Below are positions 9,450 to 16,001 of a stretch of DNA of 16,007 nt, piece after piece (within the stretch, counting starts at the first letter, position 1; every line of letters begins with the position of its first letter). Source of the DNA: CAZKUR01 sp964556005 (GTDB lineage: Bacteria; Bacteroidota; Ignavibacteria; Ignavibacteriales; Ignavibacteriaceae); assembly GCA_964556005.1 (NCBI GenBank), contig CAZKUR010000090.1, positions 1-16,007 of the forward strand. The letters are read 5' to 3'. The notes beneath the pieces are model-generated. The model made no database searches. It saw nothing but the letters and a program-made list of their open reading frames with translations, and was not told the origin of the DNA. The position numbers were made by a program, and so were the translations under genes.

Positions 9450-9454
9450 CCCCT
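9450..9454 (-). promoter_or_regulatory. Possible Shine-Dalgarno site for the CTG start of the lamin-tail protein
   Basis: The minus strand has AGGGG at 9454-9450, ten bases before the CTG at 9439-9437, and a second AAGGGG directly against the CTG. The near-repeat AGGGGTACAAGGGGT is the only purine-rich patch between the upstream in-frame stop (TAA, 9460-9458) and the signal-peptide codons. This favours CTG over the alternatives ATC (9457) and ATT (9418). Confidence 0.35.
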
Positions 9455-9550
9455 GATTTATGAGTTATGCGATATTAAGTTAAAAGAAAATGATGAAAAT
9501 ATCAATTATTTATTAAATTTAATCGCGAATTAATAAAAAAAGTTTTGAAA

Positions 9551-9949
9551 TTATTCCGGTTTTTTATAACCAACCGGCAAGCGGTATTTTATATCTATTA
9601 TTTTATAGGAAGGATCATTAACGCGAATGTTTGCCGGAGTTGATTGAAAATTTGCCGTCTCGCCTGGGTTTAACGTTCTTAAGTAGACGGTAGCCGTTCC
9701 ATTAGCGACTTCATAAGTTATGTTGACATTTACTAAAGGAAAATCGGCAATATTTTTTACAGAACCTGAAATAACCGCACTATAAAGAGGTGCGGAAACA
9801 GATTGAATATTAACATCGTAGTTTGGCATTTTTGTAACCTCAATTTTATCATGCACCTCTATTACATCAGGCTTCCTCTCGATAACGTAAGTGTAAACTA
9901 AGTAGCCGATTGCACCAAGAATTATAACCGTCAACAAAAATTTACTCAT
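9551..9949 (-). CDS. Small membrane-anchored FxLYD-like protein
   Basis: This 132-residue protein has one N-terminal membrane segment (residues 4-22, then the charged ERK). After a linker comes a beta-rich domain at about 45-125. Its pattern VISGSVKNIADFPLVNVNITY (59-79), followed by LNPGETANF (93-101), matches the FxLYD type of immunoglobulin-like domain: a strand, V-K-N-x-x-x-x-P-L, then an L-x-P-G-E turn. FxLYD domains are found in extracytoplasmic bacterial proteins of mostly unknown role. With the N-terminus in the cytoplasm the domain would face the periplasm. It lies 82 bases downstream of the dehydrogenase and 111 upstream of the lamin-tail gene. No Shine-Dalgarno site is visible. Confidence 0.72.
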   Translation of the reverse strand: MSKFLLTVIILGAIGYLVYTYVIERKPDVIEVHDKIEVTKMPNYDVNIQSVSAPLYSAVISGSVKNIADFPLVNVNITYEVANGTATVYLRTLNPGETANFQSTPANIRVNDPSYKIIDIKYRLPVGYKKPE

Positions 9950-10031
9950 GGCAGTTTGTTCTCTAAGTTGAATTAAGTTAAATAAAAAATAAAATAATTA
10001 TCGTCTTATTGTTATGCAAAAATAAATAATT

Positions 10032-10820
10032 TTAACTTGTTTTATACTTGTATTTCTCAAGGTATTTCATTGCAAAAAAATCAAATATCGAGTCTGGAAT
10101 AATTCCGTAAATTTTTTGCCCGATTACAACCGGCAAAGGGAATTGAATTATTTTCTTTTCTTTTTCAATTCCGGTTATAATTATTTTAGCTGCATCTTTA
10201 ACATCCATCAAAAAAGGCATTTTAAATTTATTCTTACCGGTCATTGGAGTTTTGACAAAACCGGGCTTGACTGTTAATACTTTAATATTATAAGCTTTTA
10301 ATTCTATTCTCAAACTCTCAAGCAATTTGGAAACTGCAGCCTTACTTGCACAATAAAAACCGCTTCCGGGAAAACCTCTCGAATCAGCAAGACTTGAAAC
10401 GCCGACAATCATTCCCCGGTTCTGTTTTTTAAATTGTGGAATCAGCGCTTCAATAAAATAAACGATTCCCATTACGTTTATCCCAAATAATTTTTCCACA
10501 ACTACGGAATCGATACTACCAATTTTATTCTTTAATCCGACCCCGGCATTTAATATTGCAGCATCCAGCGAACCCATATCGTTTAAAATTTTTTCCGTTG
10601 TATTTGCAATTTCTTCTTTCAAAGAAACATCACATTTATAGGTAAAAATTTTTTTACCATTTGTTTTTATTACCGGTATCAATTCATCGAGCAAATTTTT
10701 TCGTCTTGCCAAAAGCGCTAAATTATTTCCTTTTTGAGCTAACTGAACAGCTAATTCACGGCCGATCCCGCTGGATGCACCTGTTATTAAAATGTTCTTT
10801 CCTCTTAAGTTCACTGGCAC
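10032..10820 (-). CDS. Short-chain dehydrogenase/reductase (classical SDR)
   Basis: This 262-residue protein is a classical SDR, NAD(P)(H)-dependent and cytoplasmic. It has the cofactor glycine motif TGASSGIG (13-20), basic residues R39, R40 and K41 after the second strand that favour NADP(H), D64 in CDV, NAG at 91-93, N115, catalytic S143 in VSSLA, Y156 and K160 in YCASK, and PGFVKTPM at 186-193. All four catalytic positions (N, S, Y, K) are present. The substrate cannot be predicted. The C-terminal 40 residues are hydrophobic and aromatic (FPLPVVIGQKIYGIIP), which could touch a membrane or a lipid substrate. The start is GTG (10820-10818), with a second GTG two codons later. The frame is open further upstream but has no ATG, and the glycine motif sits at the usual distance from this GTG. 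Confidence 0.92.
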   Translation of the reverse strand: MPVNLRGKNILITGASSGIGRELAVQLAQKGNNLALLARRKNLLDELIPVIKTNGKKIFTYKCDVSLKEEIANTTEKILNDMGSLDAAILNAGVGLKNKIGSIDSVVVEKLFGINVMGIVYFIEALIPQFKKQNRGMIVGVSSLADSRGFPGSGFYCASKAAVSKLLESLRIELKAYNIKVLTVKPGFVKTPMTGKNKFKMPFLMDVKDAAKIIITGIEKEKKIIQFPLPVVIGQKIYGIIPDSIFDFFAMKYLEKYKYKTS

Positions 10821-10953
10821 TTTATTTGTTATTATTAGTAAACACTACGGTAATTGAAGCAAAGATAATCAAATTTTTTCAGATGTTATAAACCATTTTT
10901 ACTATGTACTAAACCAGAAACGTGCGAAAACGGTAAGTATTTTATTTCTAATT

Positions 10954-10972
10954 TTTTTTAATAATTAAAAAA
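10954..10972. repeat. Perfect A/T palindrome in the divergent intergenic region
   Basis: TTTTTTAAT and ATTAAAAAA form nine-base arms around a single A. It lies between the leftward dehydrogenase and the rightward DUF3109-rpoN operon, 56 bases before the DUF3109 ATG. It may be a regulator site, an AT-rich upstream promoter element or chance in AT-rich DNA. Nothing else was identified in 10821-11028. Confidence 0.4.
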
Positions 10973-11028
10973 GATTGGACTTTTCTATTTAGAAACAAAT
11001 TGTTATTTTAGCCACAAAAATTATTCCA

Positions 11029-11598
11029 ATGAATAACAAAAACATGATTTTTGTGGAAGAAGTACTTGTTAGAACCGAAGTAATGGAAACACCTTTTTAC
11101 TGCGATTTGCCTAAATGTAAAGGTGCGTGCTGCACATTAAAGAGCGATTATGGAGCTCCAATAACTCAAGATGAAATCGGTGAAATTGAAAATATATTAG
11201 AAACTGTCAAAGAAAATCTGCCGGAAAGGCATGTTAAAGAAATTGAAGAAAATGGTTTTTGGGAAGAGAAAAGCGGCGAGCTGATGTTAAGGAGTGTCGA
11301 TAAAAGAGCATGTGTTTTTGTTTACTACGACGATGATATTGCAAAGTGCGGAATAGAGAAAACCTACTTTGAAGGAAAAACAAATTTTAGAAAACCTATT
11401 TCATGCCACCTATTCCCAATCCGGGTTTCAAATTTCGGAGGTGACGTGTTAAGGTATGAACGCATCAGCGAATGCGAACCGGCATTGGAAAATGGAAAAG
11501 ATAAAAATATAAAGATCGTAGAATTCTGCGATGAATCGTTGCAGAGGTTGTACGGGAGTAATTGGTATTCATCATTAAAGGAGACAACAGGTAAATAA
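11029..11598 (+). CDS. DUF3109 family cysteine-rich protein
   Basis: This 189-residue protein matches DUF3109, a family common in Bacteroidota and relatives. The marks are FYCDLPKCKGACC (residues 23-35, giving C25, C30, C34 and C35), GAP at 42-44, C95, C107 in AKCGIEK, and KPISCHLFPIR at 122-132 (C126, H127), with C149 and C167 near the end. The cysteine set resembles the YkgJ-type Fe-S or zinc-binding group, so a metal site is likely, but no biochemical role is established. It is the first gene of the rightward operon; its stop is one base from the rpoN ATG, so the two are almost certainly cotranscribed. An alternative start is the ATG five codons later (11044), giving MIFVEEVLV, closer to the usual family start. 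Confidence 0.87.
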   Translation: MNNKNMIFVEEVLVRTEVMETPFYCDLPKCKGACCTLKSDYGAPITQDEIGEIENILETVKENLPERHVKEIEENGFWEEKSGELMLRSVDKRACVFVYYDDDIAKCGIEKTYFEGKTNFRKPISCHLFPIRVSNFGGDVLRYERISECEPALENGKDKNIKIVEFCDESLQRLYGSNWYSSLKETTGK

Positions 11599-11599
11599 A

Positions 11600-13048
11600 A
11601 TGCTATCTCTAAATCAAAGGCTTTCACAGCAGCAGAAGCTGTCGCCGCAGCAGATTCAATATCAGAAACTTTTGCAGTTAAATACACTCGCCCTGGAACA
11701 AAGGATTAAAACAGAGCTTGAATTAAACCCCATACTCGAAGAAGTGATTGAAGGCGAAATGGAGCAAACACAGGAAAAAGAAAAAGAAGAGGCCGAAGAA
11801 GTTAAAGATGAAACGGAAGATTACGATAACGAAGAGTTTGAGCTCGAAGATTTTATGAACGACCATGATTACGACTCTGAACACGTAAACAGAAGTAAAG
11901 ACGATGACGTTTTCCAGCCGATTGCACCCGCCCGTGAAAGCTTGAGTGAATATTTATTAAATCAGCTAAGCCTCCTTAATCTTAACGAAAAGTTGATGTT
12001 TTTAGGCGAAGAAATTATCGGCAATCTCGACCAGGACGGTTACTTAAAAAGAAGCTTAGAGGATATCATAAATGAATTAAATGTTTTCGAACATTTCGAT
12101 ATCTCCATGGAAGAAGCAAATTCATTGCTTGCAAAAATTCAGAATTTTGATCCGGTCGGGATTGCATCAAGAAACTTACGGGAATGCCTTCTTATCCAGT
12201 TAAGAAATTCTAATTTTGATCCTTACTATGCATATTTAGCAGAACAGATTTTGATGAATTACTTTGATGATTTTACAAAGAGACGCTTTGAAGCGATAAA
12301 GCAAAAAATGAATTTTACCGATGAATCGTTAAAAGCCACAGTAGACTTAATTCAAAAATTAAATCCCAAACCCGGCGAAGGCAATATTGAATCAATAGAG
12401 CTGAATCAAATATCACCGGATTTTTTAATAGAGCAAGTCGAAGATGATTTTATAATTACTTTGAACGACAGAAGCATGCCTTCGGTTACAATCAGCAGGG
12501 ATTATCTCGAAATGTTCGATGCAAATAAAAGAAACAAAAAAAATAAAAGAGAAAAAGAGACGTACAAATTCTTAAGAGAAAAATTCGAATCGGCAAAATG
12601 GTTTATTGCATGCATACAGCAAAGGCGAGAAACATTAATGAAAATTATGAGAGCCATACTGGAAAGACAATATGAATTTTTTGAAAAAGGGCCCAAATAC
12701 CTAAAACCCATGATATATAAAGATATTGCCGATGAAATAAGTATGGATATTTCTACAATCAGCCGCGTTGTAAACGGCAAATATGTTCAAAGCCCGATGG
12801 GAATTCATGAATTGAAATACTTCTTCAGCGAAGGACTTTCAACCGACAACGGAGAAGAAGTTTCAAACAAGCACATAAAAGAAAGACTTAAAGAAATTAT
12901 CGAATCGGAAGTTAAAAAAACCCCTTACAGCGACGACAAGCTAGCCGATATTTTAAATGGTGAAGGTATTCACATCGCCAGGAGAACTGTTGCAAAATAC
13001 CGAGAACAATTGAGAATCCCTGTAGCTAGATTGCGAAAAGAACTATAA
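11600..13048 (+). CDS. rpoN: RNA polymerase sigma-54 factor
   Basis: This 482-residue protein is a full-length sigma-54, which directs core RNA polymerase to -24/-12 promoters and needs an AAA+ activator to open DNA. Region I (1-48) is glutamine and leucine rich (QRLSQQQKLSPQQIQYQKLL) and contacts the activator. Region II (about 49-108) is strongly acidic. The core-binding part spans about 112-310, with NLDQDGYL and FDPVGIASRNL typical of the family. A helix-turn-helix lies at 373-397 (IADEISMDISTISRVVNGKY), and the RpoN box ARRTVAKYRE (460-469), which reads the -24 element, is intact. The start lies one base after the DUF3109 stop. AAAGGAG at 11577-11583 is 16 bases upstream, far for a ribosome site, so translational coupling is likely. 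No activator gene and no clear -24/-12 site was found in the window. Confidence 0.97.
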   Translation: MLSLNQRLSQQQKLSPQQIQYQKLLQLNTLALEQRIKTELELNPILEEVIEGEMEQTQEKEKEEAEEVKDETEDYDNEEFELEDFMNDHDYDSEHVNRSKDDDVFQPIAPARESLSEYLLNQLSLLNLNEKLMFLGEEIIGNLDQDGYLKRSLEDIINELNVFEHFDISMEEANSLLAKIQNFDPVGIASRNLRECLLIQLRNSNFDPYYAYLAEQILMNYFDDFTKRRFEAIKQKMNFTDESLKATVDLIQKLNPKPGEGNIESIELNQISPDFLIEQVEDDFIITLNDRSMPSVTISRDYLEMFDANKRNKKNKREKETYKFLREKFESAKWFIACIQQRRETLMKIMRAILERQYEFFEKGPKYLKPMIYKDIADEISMDISTISRVVNGKYVQSPMGIHELKYFFSEGLSTDNGEEVSNKHIKERLKEIIESEVKKTPYSDDKLADILNGEGIHIARRTVAKYREQLRIPVARLRKEL

Positions 13049-13049
13049 T

Positions 13050-13703
13050 ATGACAGGTTATGTGTTAGATGTTATTTCAATTATCCTGTTTTTTATAATT
13101 TTCGGTTTCTTTCATTCTTTTCTTGCATCTAATAAAGTAAAAAAAATTTTTCTTAAAAAATCCGGCGACTTAATTGCTTTTTACCGCACGATATACGTTC
13201 TTATTTCCTTAATAACATTTTATTTTCTTTACGATATTTCACCAAAGCCGCACTTAATTATTTACGATTTACAAAAACCGTTTGATATTTTAATTCTTAT
13301 TCCGCAGTTTGCCTTTTTCTTTGCTGCATTGTGGACCCTTAAATATTTCAGCGCAAAAGAATTTTTAGGAATAAACCAGGTTGTCAGATGGTTTCATAAA
13401 AAATATGACGTAAAAAATCTTGATGAAGAATTGACACTTAGAATAAACGGGCCGTACAAATACATGCGTCATCCTCTTTACTTTTTTAGTATATTATTTT
13501 TATGTTTTAGAGCCGAAATGGATTTGTTTTACCTTACATTTCTTATATGTATAATTATATATTTTTACATTGGTTCTTTTTATGAAGAAAAAAAATTGGT
13601 GGAAAAATTTGGAACCGGTTATCTTAAATATCAGCAGTATGTCCCGAGGATTTTCCCGATAAAACCATTTCAACCATACTCATTTAATGAAAGTTCTGAT
13701 TGA
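13050..13703 (+). CDS. Isoprenylcysteine methyltransferase-like membrane protein (ICMT/PEMT superfamily)
   Basis: This 217-residue protein has about five membrane segments (near 5-22, 43-61, 78-100, 143-153 and 157-177). The C-terminal part has the ICMT/PEMT signature: NGPYKYMRHPLYF (133-145), then a hydrophobic helix, then EE (179-180) and the tail FGTGYLKYQQYVPRIFP (187-203). In the superfamily these residues bind S-adenosylmethionine at the membrane face. The N-terminal half, with FFHSFLASNKVK (20-31), resembles the NnrU-like arrangement. Bacterial members have no prenylated protein substrate, so methylation of a lipid or other membrane molecule is likely but unproven. The ATG is one base after the rpoN stop, a sign of coupling, and hslV follows after 36 bases. 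Confidence 0.82.
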   Translation: MTGYVLDVISIILFFIIFGFFHSFLASNKVKKIFLKKSGDLIAFYRTIYVLISLITFYFLYDISPKPHLIIYDLQKPFDILILIPQFAFFFAALWTLKYFSAKEFLGINQVVRWFHKKYDVKNLDEELTLRINGPYKYMRHPLYFFSILFLCFRAEMDLFYLTFLICIIIYFYIGSFYEEKKLVEKFGTGYLKYQQYVPRIFPIKPFQPYSFNESSD

Positions 13704-13721
13704 ATAATAAATATTATCTTT

Positions 13722-13728
13722 AAAGGAG
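13722..13728 (+). promoter_or_regulatory. Shine-Dalgarno site of hslV
   Basis: AAAGGAG lies 11 bases before the hslV ATG and pairs well with the 16S rRNA 3' end. It fixes the hslV start and so the length of its N-terminal propeptide. Confidence 0.75.
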
Positions 13729-13739
13729 TTTTTTCGTTA

Positions 13740-14282
13740 ATGCAAGAAAAAATAAGATCGACAACAATTTTAGGAATAGTGCATAACGGTTCAGCCGCGC
13801 TCGGCGGCGACGGGCAGGTCACTCTCGGCAACACCGTTATGAAACATAACGCACACAAAGTAAGAAAAATTGCAAACGGTAAAGTGCTTTGCGGTTTTGC
13901 CGGTGCATCTGCGGACGCCTTTACTTTAGTCGAGAGATTTGAAGAAAAGCTCGAGCAATACAGAGGCAATGTTCAGCGTGCCGCAGTTGAGCTTGCAAAA
14001 GATTGGAGAACAGATAAATACCTCAGAAAATTGGAAGCAATGATTGCCGTAATTACCGAAGATACGGCACTTGTAATTTCCGGGAACGGCGATGTTATTG
14101 AACCGGACGAAAAAATTGTCGCTATCGGTTCGGGTGGAATGTATGCACTTGCAGCGGCACGGATGCTTAAAAAATACAGCAGCCTTTCCGCCGAAGAAAT
14201 AGCAAAAGAAGCATTGAAAACAGCTTCGGATATTTGTATTTATACAAATGATAAAATCAATGTTGAAGTAATTGAGAAATAA
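13740..14282 (+). CDS. hslV: ATP-dependent protease peptidase subunit HslV
   Basis: This 180-residue protein is the proteasome-beta-like peptidase that forms a double hexamer capped by HslU. The catalytic threonine is T8, the first of TTI, in line with Thr1 of mature Escherichia coli HslV. That leaves a seven-residue propeptide (MQEKIRS), longer than the lone Met of E. coli. The other active-site residues are in place: D24 in GDGQVTLG, K40 in HNAHKV and S131 in IGSGG, equal to mature D17, K33 and S124. AAVELAKDWRTDK (81-93) and DICIYTN (164-170) are also typical. An AAAGGAG site 11 bases upstream supports the start. hslU begins 13 bases after its stop, the usual gene pair order. Confidence 0.97.
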   Translation: MQEKIRSTTILGIVHNGSAALGGDGQVTLGNTVMKHNAHKVRKIANGKVLCGFAGASADAFTLVERFEEKLEQYRGNVQRAAVELAKDWRTDKYLRKLEAMIAVITEDTALVISGNGDVIEPDEKIVAIGSGGMYALAAARMLKKYSSLSAEEIAKEALKTASDICIYTNDKINVEVIEK

Positions 14283-14295
14283 AAACGGATTTGAA

Positions 14296-15672
14296 ATGAA
14301 AAAAGTAAACATGAAAGAATTAACACCAACTCAAATTGTTTCGGAATTGAATAAATATATTATCGGACAGGATGAAGCAAAACGCGCAGTTGCTATTGCA
14401 TTAAGAAACAGGTGGAGACGTCAGCAGGTTGAAGACTATTTAAAAGAAGAAATATTTCCTAATAATATTATATTAATCGGCCCGACAGGTGTCGGGAAAA
14501 CAGAAATCGCAAGAAGATTAGCAAAGCTTTCAAACGCACCCTTCATGAAAGTGGAAGCTTCAAAATTCACTGAAGTCGGTTACGTTGGCAGAGATGTTGA
14601 ATCTATGATTCGCGACCTAACTGATTTTGCAGTGAATATGGTGAGGAGCGAAAAAACTCTCGAGGTTCAAACAAAAGCAAATGATCTGGCCGAGGAAAAG
14701 ATACTTGATATTTTAATTCCTCCTGTGAAAAAGCCTGTACATGCGGGCGATAATTCCGAAACAAATGAAAAAGATGAAGCATATCAAAATGAAAAGACCC
14801 GCGAATGGATGAAAGCAAAATTAAAAGCAGGCGAGTTAGATGAAAAGCTGATTGAATTCGATACTTCCGTACAGCCTTCCGTTGGAATGCAAGTTTTAGG
14901 ACCAATTGGTTTGGACGACATGGGAATAAACCTGCAGGAAATTATGGGAAGCATGATGCCGAAGAAAAAGAAGAAAAGAAAAACCACAATTGCAGAAGCA
15001 AGAGACGTTATTGCAATGGAAGAAGCCCAAAAGCTTATCGATATGGATGCTGTTCAGAAAGAAGCTATAGATAGAGTTCAAACTTCAGGGATTGTTTTTA
15101 TAGATGAAATTGATAAAGTGGCAAGCAGCAGCAAAGGACACGGGCCCGATGTTTCGAGAGAAGGCGTACAGAGAGATCTTCTGCCGATTGTTGAAGGGTC
15201 AAATGTTAATACTAAATACGGAGTTGTAAGAACAGACCATGTATTATTTATTGCCTCCGGTGCATTCCATGTATCGAAACCATCTGATTTAATACCTGAA
15301 TTACAGGGCCGTTTTCCGATTCGTGTTGAACTTAAAAGCCTTACCGAAGACGACTTTGTTAAAATTTTAACCACACCTCAAAATGCTTTGTTAAAACAAT
15401 ATTCGGCTTTACTCGAAACAGAAGGCGTTAAGCTTGAATTTACAAAAGACGGAATAAGAGAAATTGCACGCGTTGCGTCTGAAGTAAATGAGCAGGTTGA
15501 GAATATAGGTGCAAGAAGACTGCATACGATCTTAACTACTTTACTTGATGAAATTCTATTTGATGTACCTGATAAAATTCCCGAAGAAAAAGTTAAGATT
15601 ACCGCTAAAACAGTTAAGGATAAATTAGACAGCATCGTTAAAGACAGGGATTTAAGTAAGTATATATTGTAA
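14296..15672 (+). CDS. hslU: ATP-dependent protease ATPase subunit HslU
   Basis: This 458-residue AAA+ unfoldase recognises, unfolds and feeds proteins into HslV. IIGQDEAKRAVAIALRNRWRR is at 22-42. Walker A is GPTGVGKT (62-69), the pore loop is GYVG (95-98), Walker B is IVFIDEID with D270 and E271, and sensor 2 is GARR (405-408). The I domain lies at about 110-250 and carries a lysine-rich patch, PKKKKKRK. The C-terminus DLSKYIL matches the tail that inserts into HslV. I chose ATG 14296. A TTG at 14272 in the same frame would overlap hslV and add eight residues not expected for the family, and ATG 14311 (MKELTP) would also give a family-like start. It is the last gene of the operon, with a terminator 40 bases after the stop. 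Confidence 0.97.
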   Translation: MKKVNMKELTPTQIVSELNKYIIGQDEAKRAVAIALRNRWRRQQVEDYLKEEIFPNNIILIGPTGVGKTEIARRLAKLSNAPFMKVEASKFTEVGYVGRDVESMIRDLTDFAVNMVRSEKTLEVQTKANDLAEEKILDILIPPVKKPVHAGDNSETNEKDEAYQNEKTREWMKAKLKAGELDEKLIEFDTSVQPSVGMQVLGPIGLDDMGINLQEIMGSMMPKKKKKRKTTIAEARDVIAMEEAQKLIDMDAVQKEAIDRVQTSGIVFIDEIDKVASSSKGHGPDVSREGVQRDLLPIVEGSNVNTKYGVVRTDHVLFIASGAFHVSKPSDLIPELQGRFPIRVELKSLTEDDFVKILTTPQNALLKQYSALLETEGVKLEFTKDGIREIARVASEVNEQVENIGARRLHTILTTLLDEILFDVPDKIPEEKVKITAKTVKDKLDSIVKDRDLSKYIL

Positions 15673-15712
15673 AAAATAAATTATTCCCTTCTGTTCCGGA
15701 AAAATTTTTAAG

Positions 15713-15747
15713 AGCGCCTGAATTTTCAACAGGTGCTTTTTTATTTT
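15713..15747 (+). terminator. Intrinsic terminator after hslU
   Basis: AGCGCCTG (15713-15720) pairs with CAGGTGCT (15730-15737) over eight base pairs, one of them G-U, around a nine-base loop. A T-rich run, TTTTTTATTTT, continues to 15747. An A-rich stretch precedes the stem, so it may work weakly in the other direction too. It closes the rightward operon. Confidence 0.88.
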
Positions 15748-15908
15748 AAAAGATTAATACATTAATGATAAAGTTGTAATTTATTATTATAAATCATCTG
15801 TTCAATCTTCACTAAAGAGATAAAATGGGAATGACAAATAAAGGGAGAAAAAAATGGGTGATAAATAATTAAGCCACACGCCATGAATAAATACATAAAG
15901 GTGAACCT
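15748..15908. other. Intergenic stretch without recognised genes
   Basis: Between the terminator and the repeats I see only AT-rich sequence. It contains a 15-codon frame (from ATG 15826) that I do not regard as a gene, and two copies of AAAATGGG at 15822-15829 and 15851-15858. No tRNA, promoter or mobile-element signature was recognised. Confidence 0.5.
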
Positions 15909-15911
15909 ATG

Positions 15912-16001
15912 TTGAGTGAAACGAAATCCCGCCGCAGCGGATTGAGTGAAACGAAATCCCGCCGCAGCGGATTGAATGAAATGAAATCCCGCATTAGCGG
16001 A
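15912..16001 (+). repeat. Three tandem 30-bp units, each with a small hairpin
   Basis: Units lie at 15912-15941, 15942-15971 and 15972-16001. Units 1 and 2 are identical and begin TTGAGTGAAACGAAATCCCG. Unit 3 differs at five bases. Each unit can form a four-pair stem, CCGC with GCGG (15929-15932 with 15937-15940 in unit 1, and the same offsets in the others), around a four-base loop. The loop is CGCA in units 1 and 2 and ATTA in unit 3, while the stem is unchanged. The units are about half G+C, richer than the flanks. An ATG at 15909, with AAAGGTG five bases upstream, opens a frame of 10-residue repeats (LSETKSRRSG) to the window edge. All codons that differ in unit 3 change the amino acid, which argues against protein-level constraint. 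A dispersed or satellite-like intergenic repeat is the better guess. The array may continue beyond the window. Confidence 0.8.

Noticed and set aside
9510..9536. AT-rich inverted repeat downstream of the FxLYD-like gene as a terminator
   Set aside because: The stem is almost all A/T, needs a bulge, and on the leftward strand the T-run comes before the stem rather than after it.
10975..11011. TTG ... TATTTTAG as a Bacteroidota-type promoter before the DUF3109 gene
   Set aside because: The two elements are about 26 bases apart, longer than the usual spacing of 19-21, and the -7 element has a mismatch.
14272..14295. TTG start extending hslU by eight residues into hslV
   Set aside because: The added residues do not match the family N-terminus, and the ATG at 14296 is a normal start 13 bases after the hslV stop.
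13926..14312. 128-codon leftward frame over hslV
   Set aside because: It is the antisense shadow of hslV, and its Cys/Phe-rich composition is typical of such shadows.
15822..15858. Two AAAATGGG copies 29 bases apart as an extension of the 30-bp array
   Set aside because: The rest of the two stretches does not align with each other or with the 30-bp unit.
15826..15873. 15-codon frame after the hslU terminator
   Set aside because: It is too short, has no recognised product and lies in AT-rich sequence where such frames arise by chance.
15912..16001. CRISPR array
   Set aside because: The 30-bp units are directly adjacent with no unique spacers, and no cas gene is in the window.
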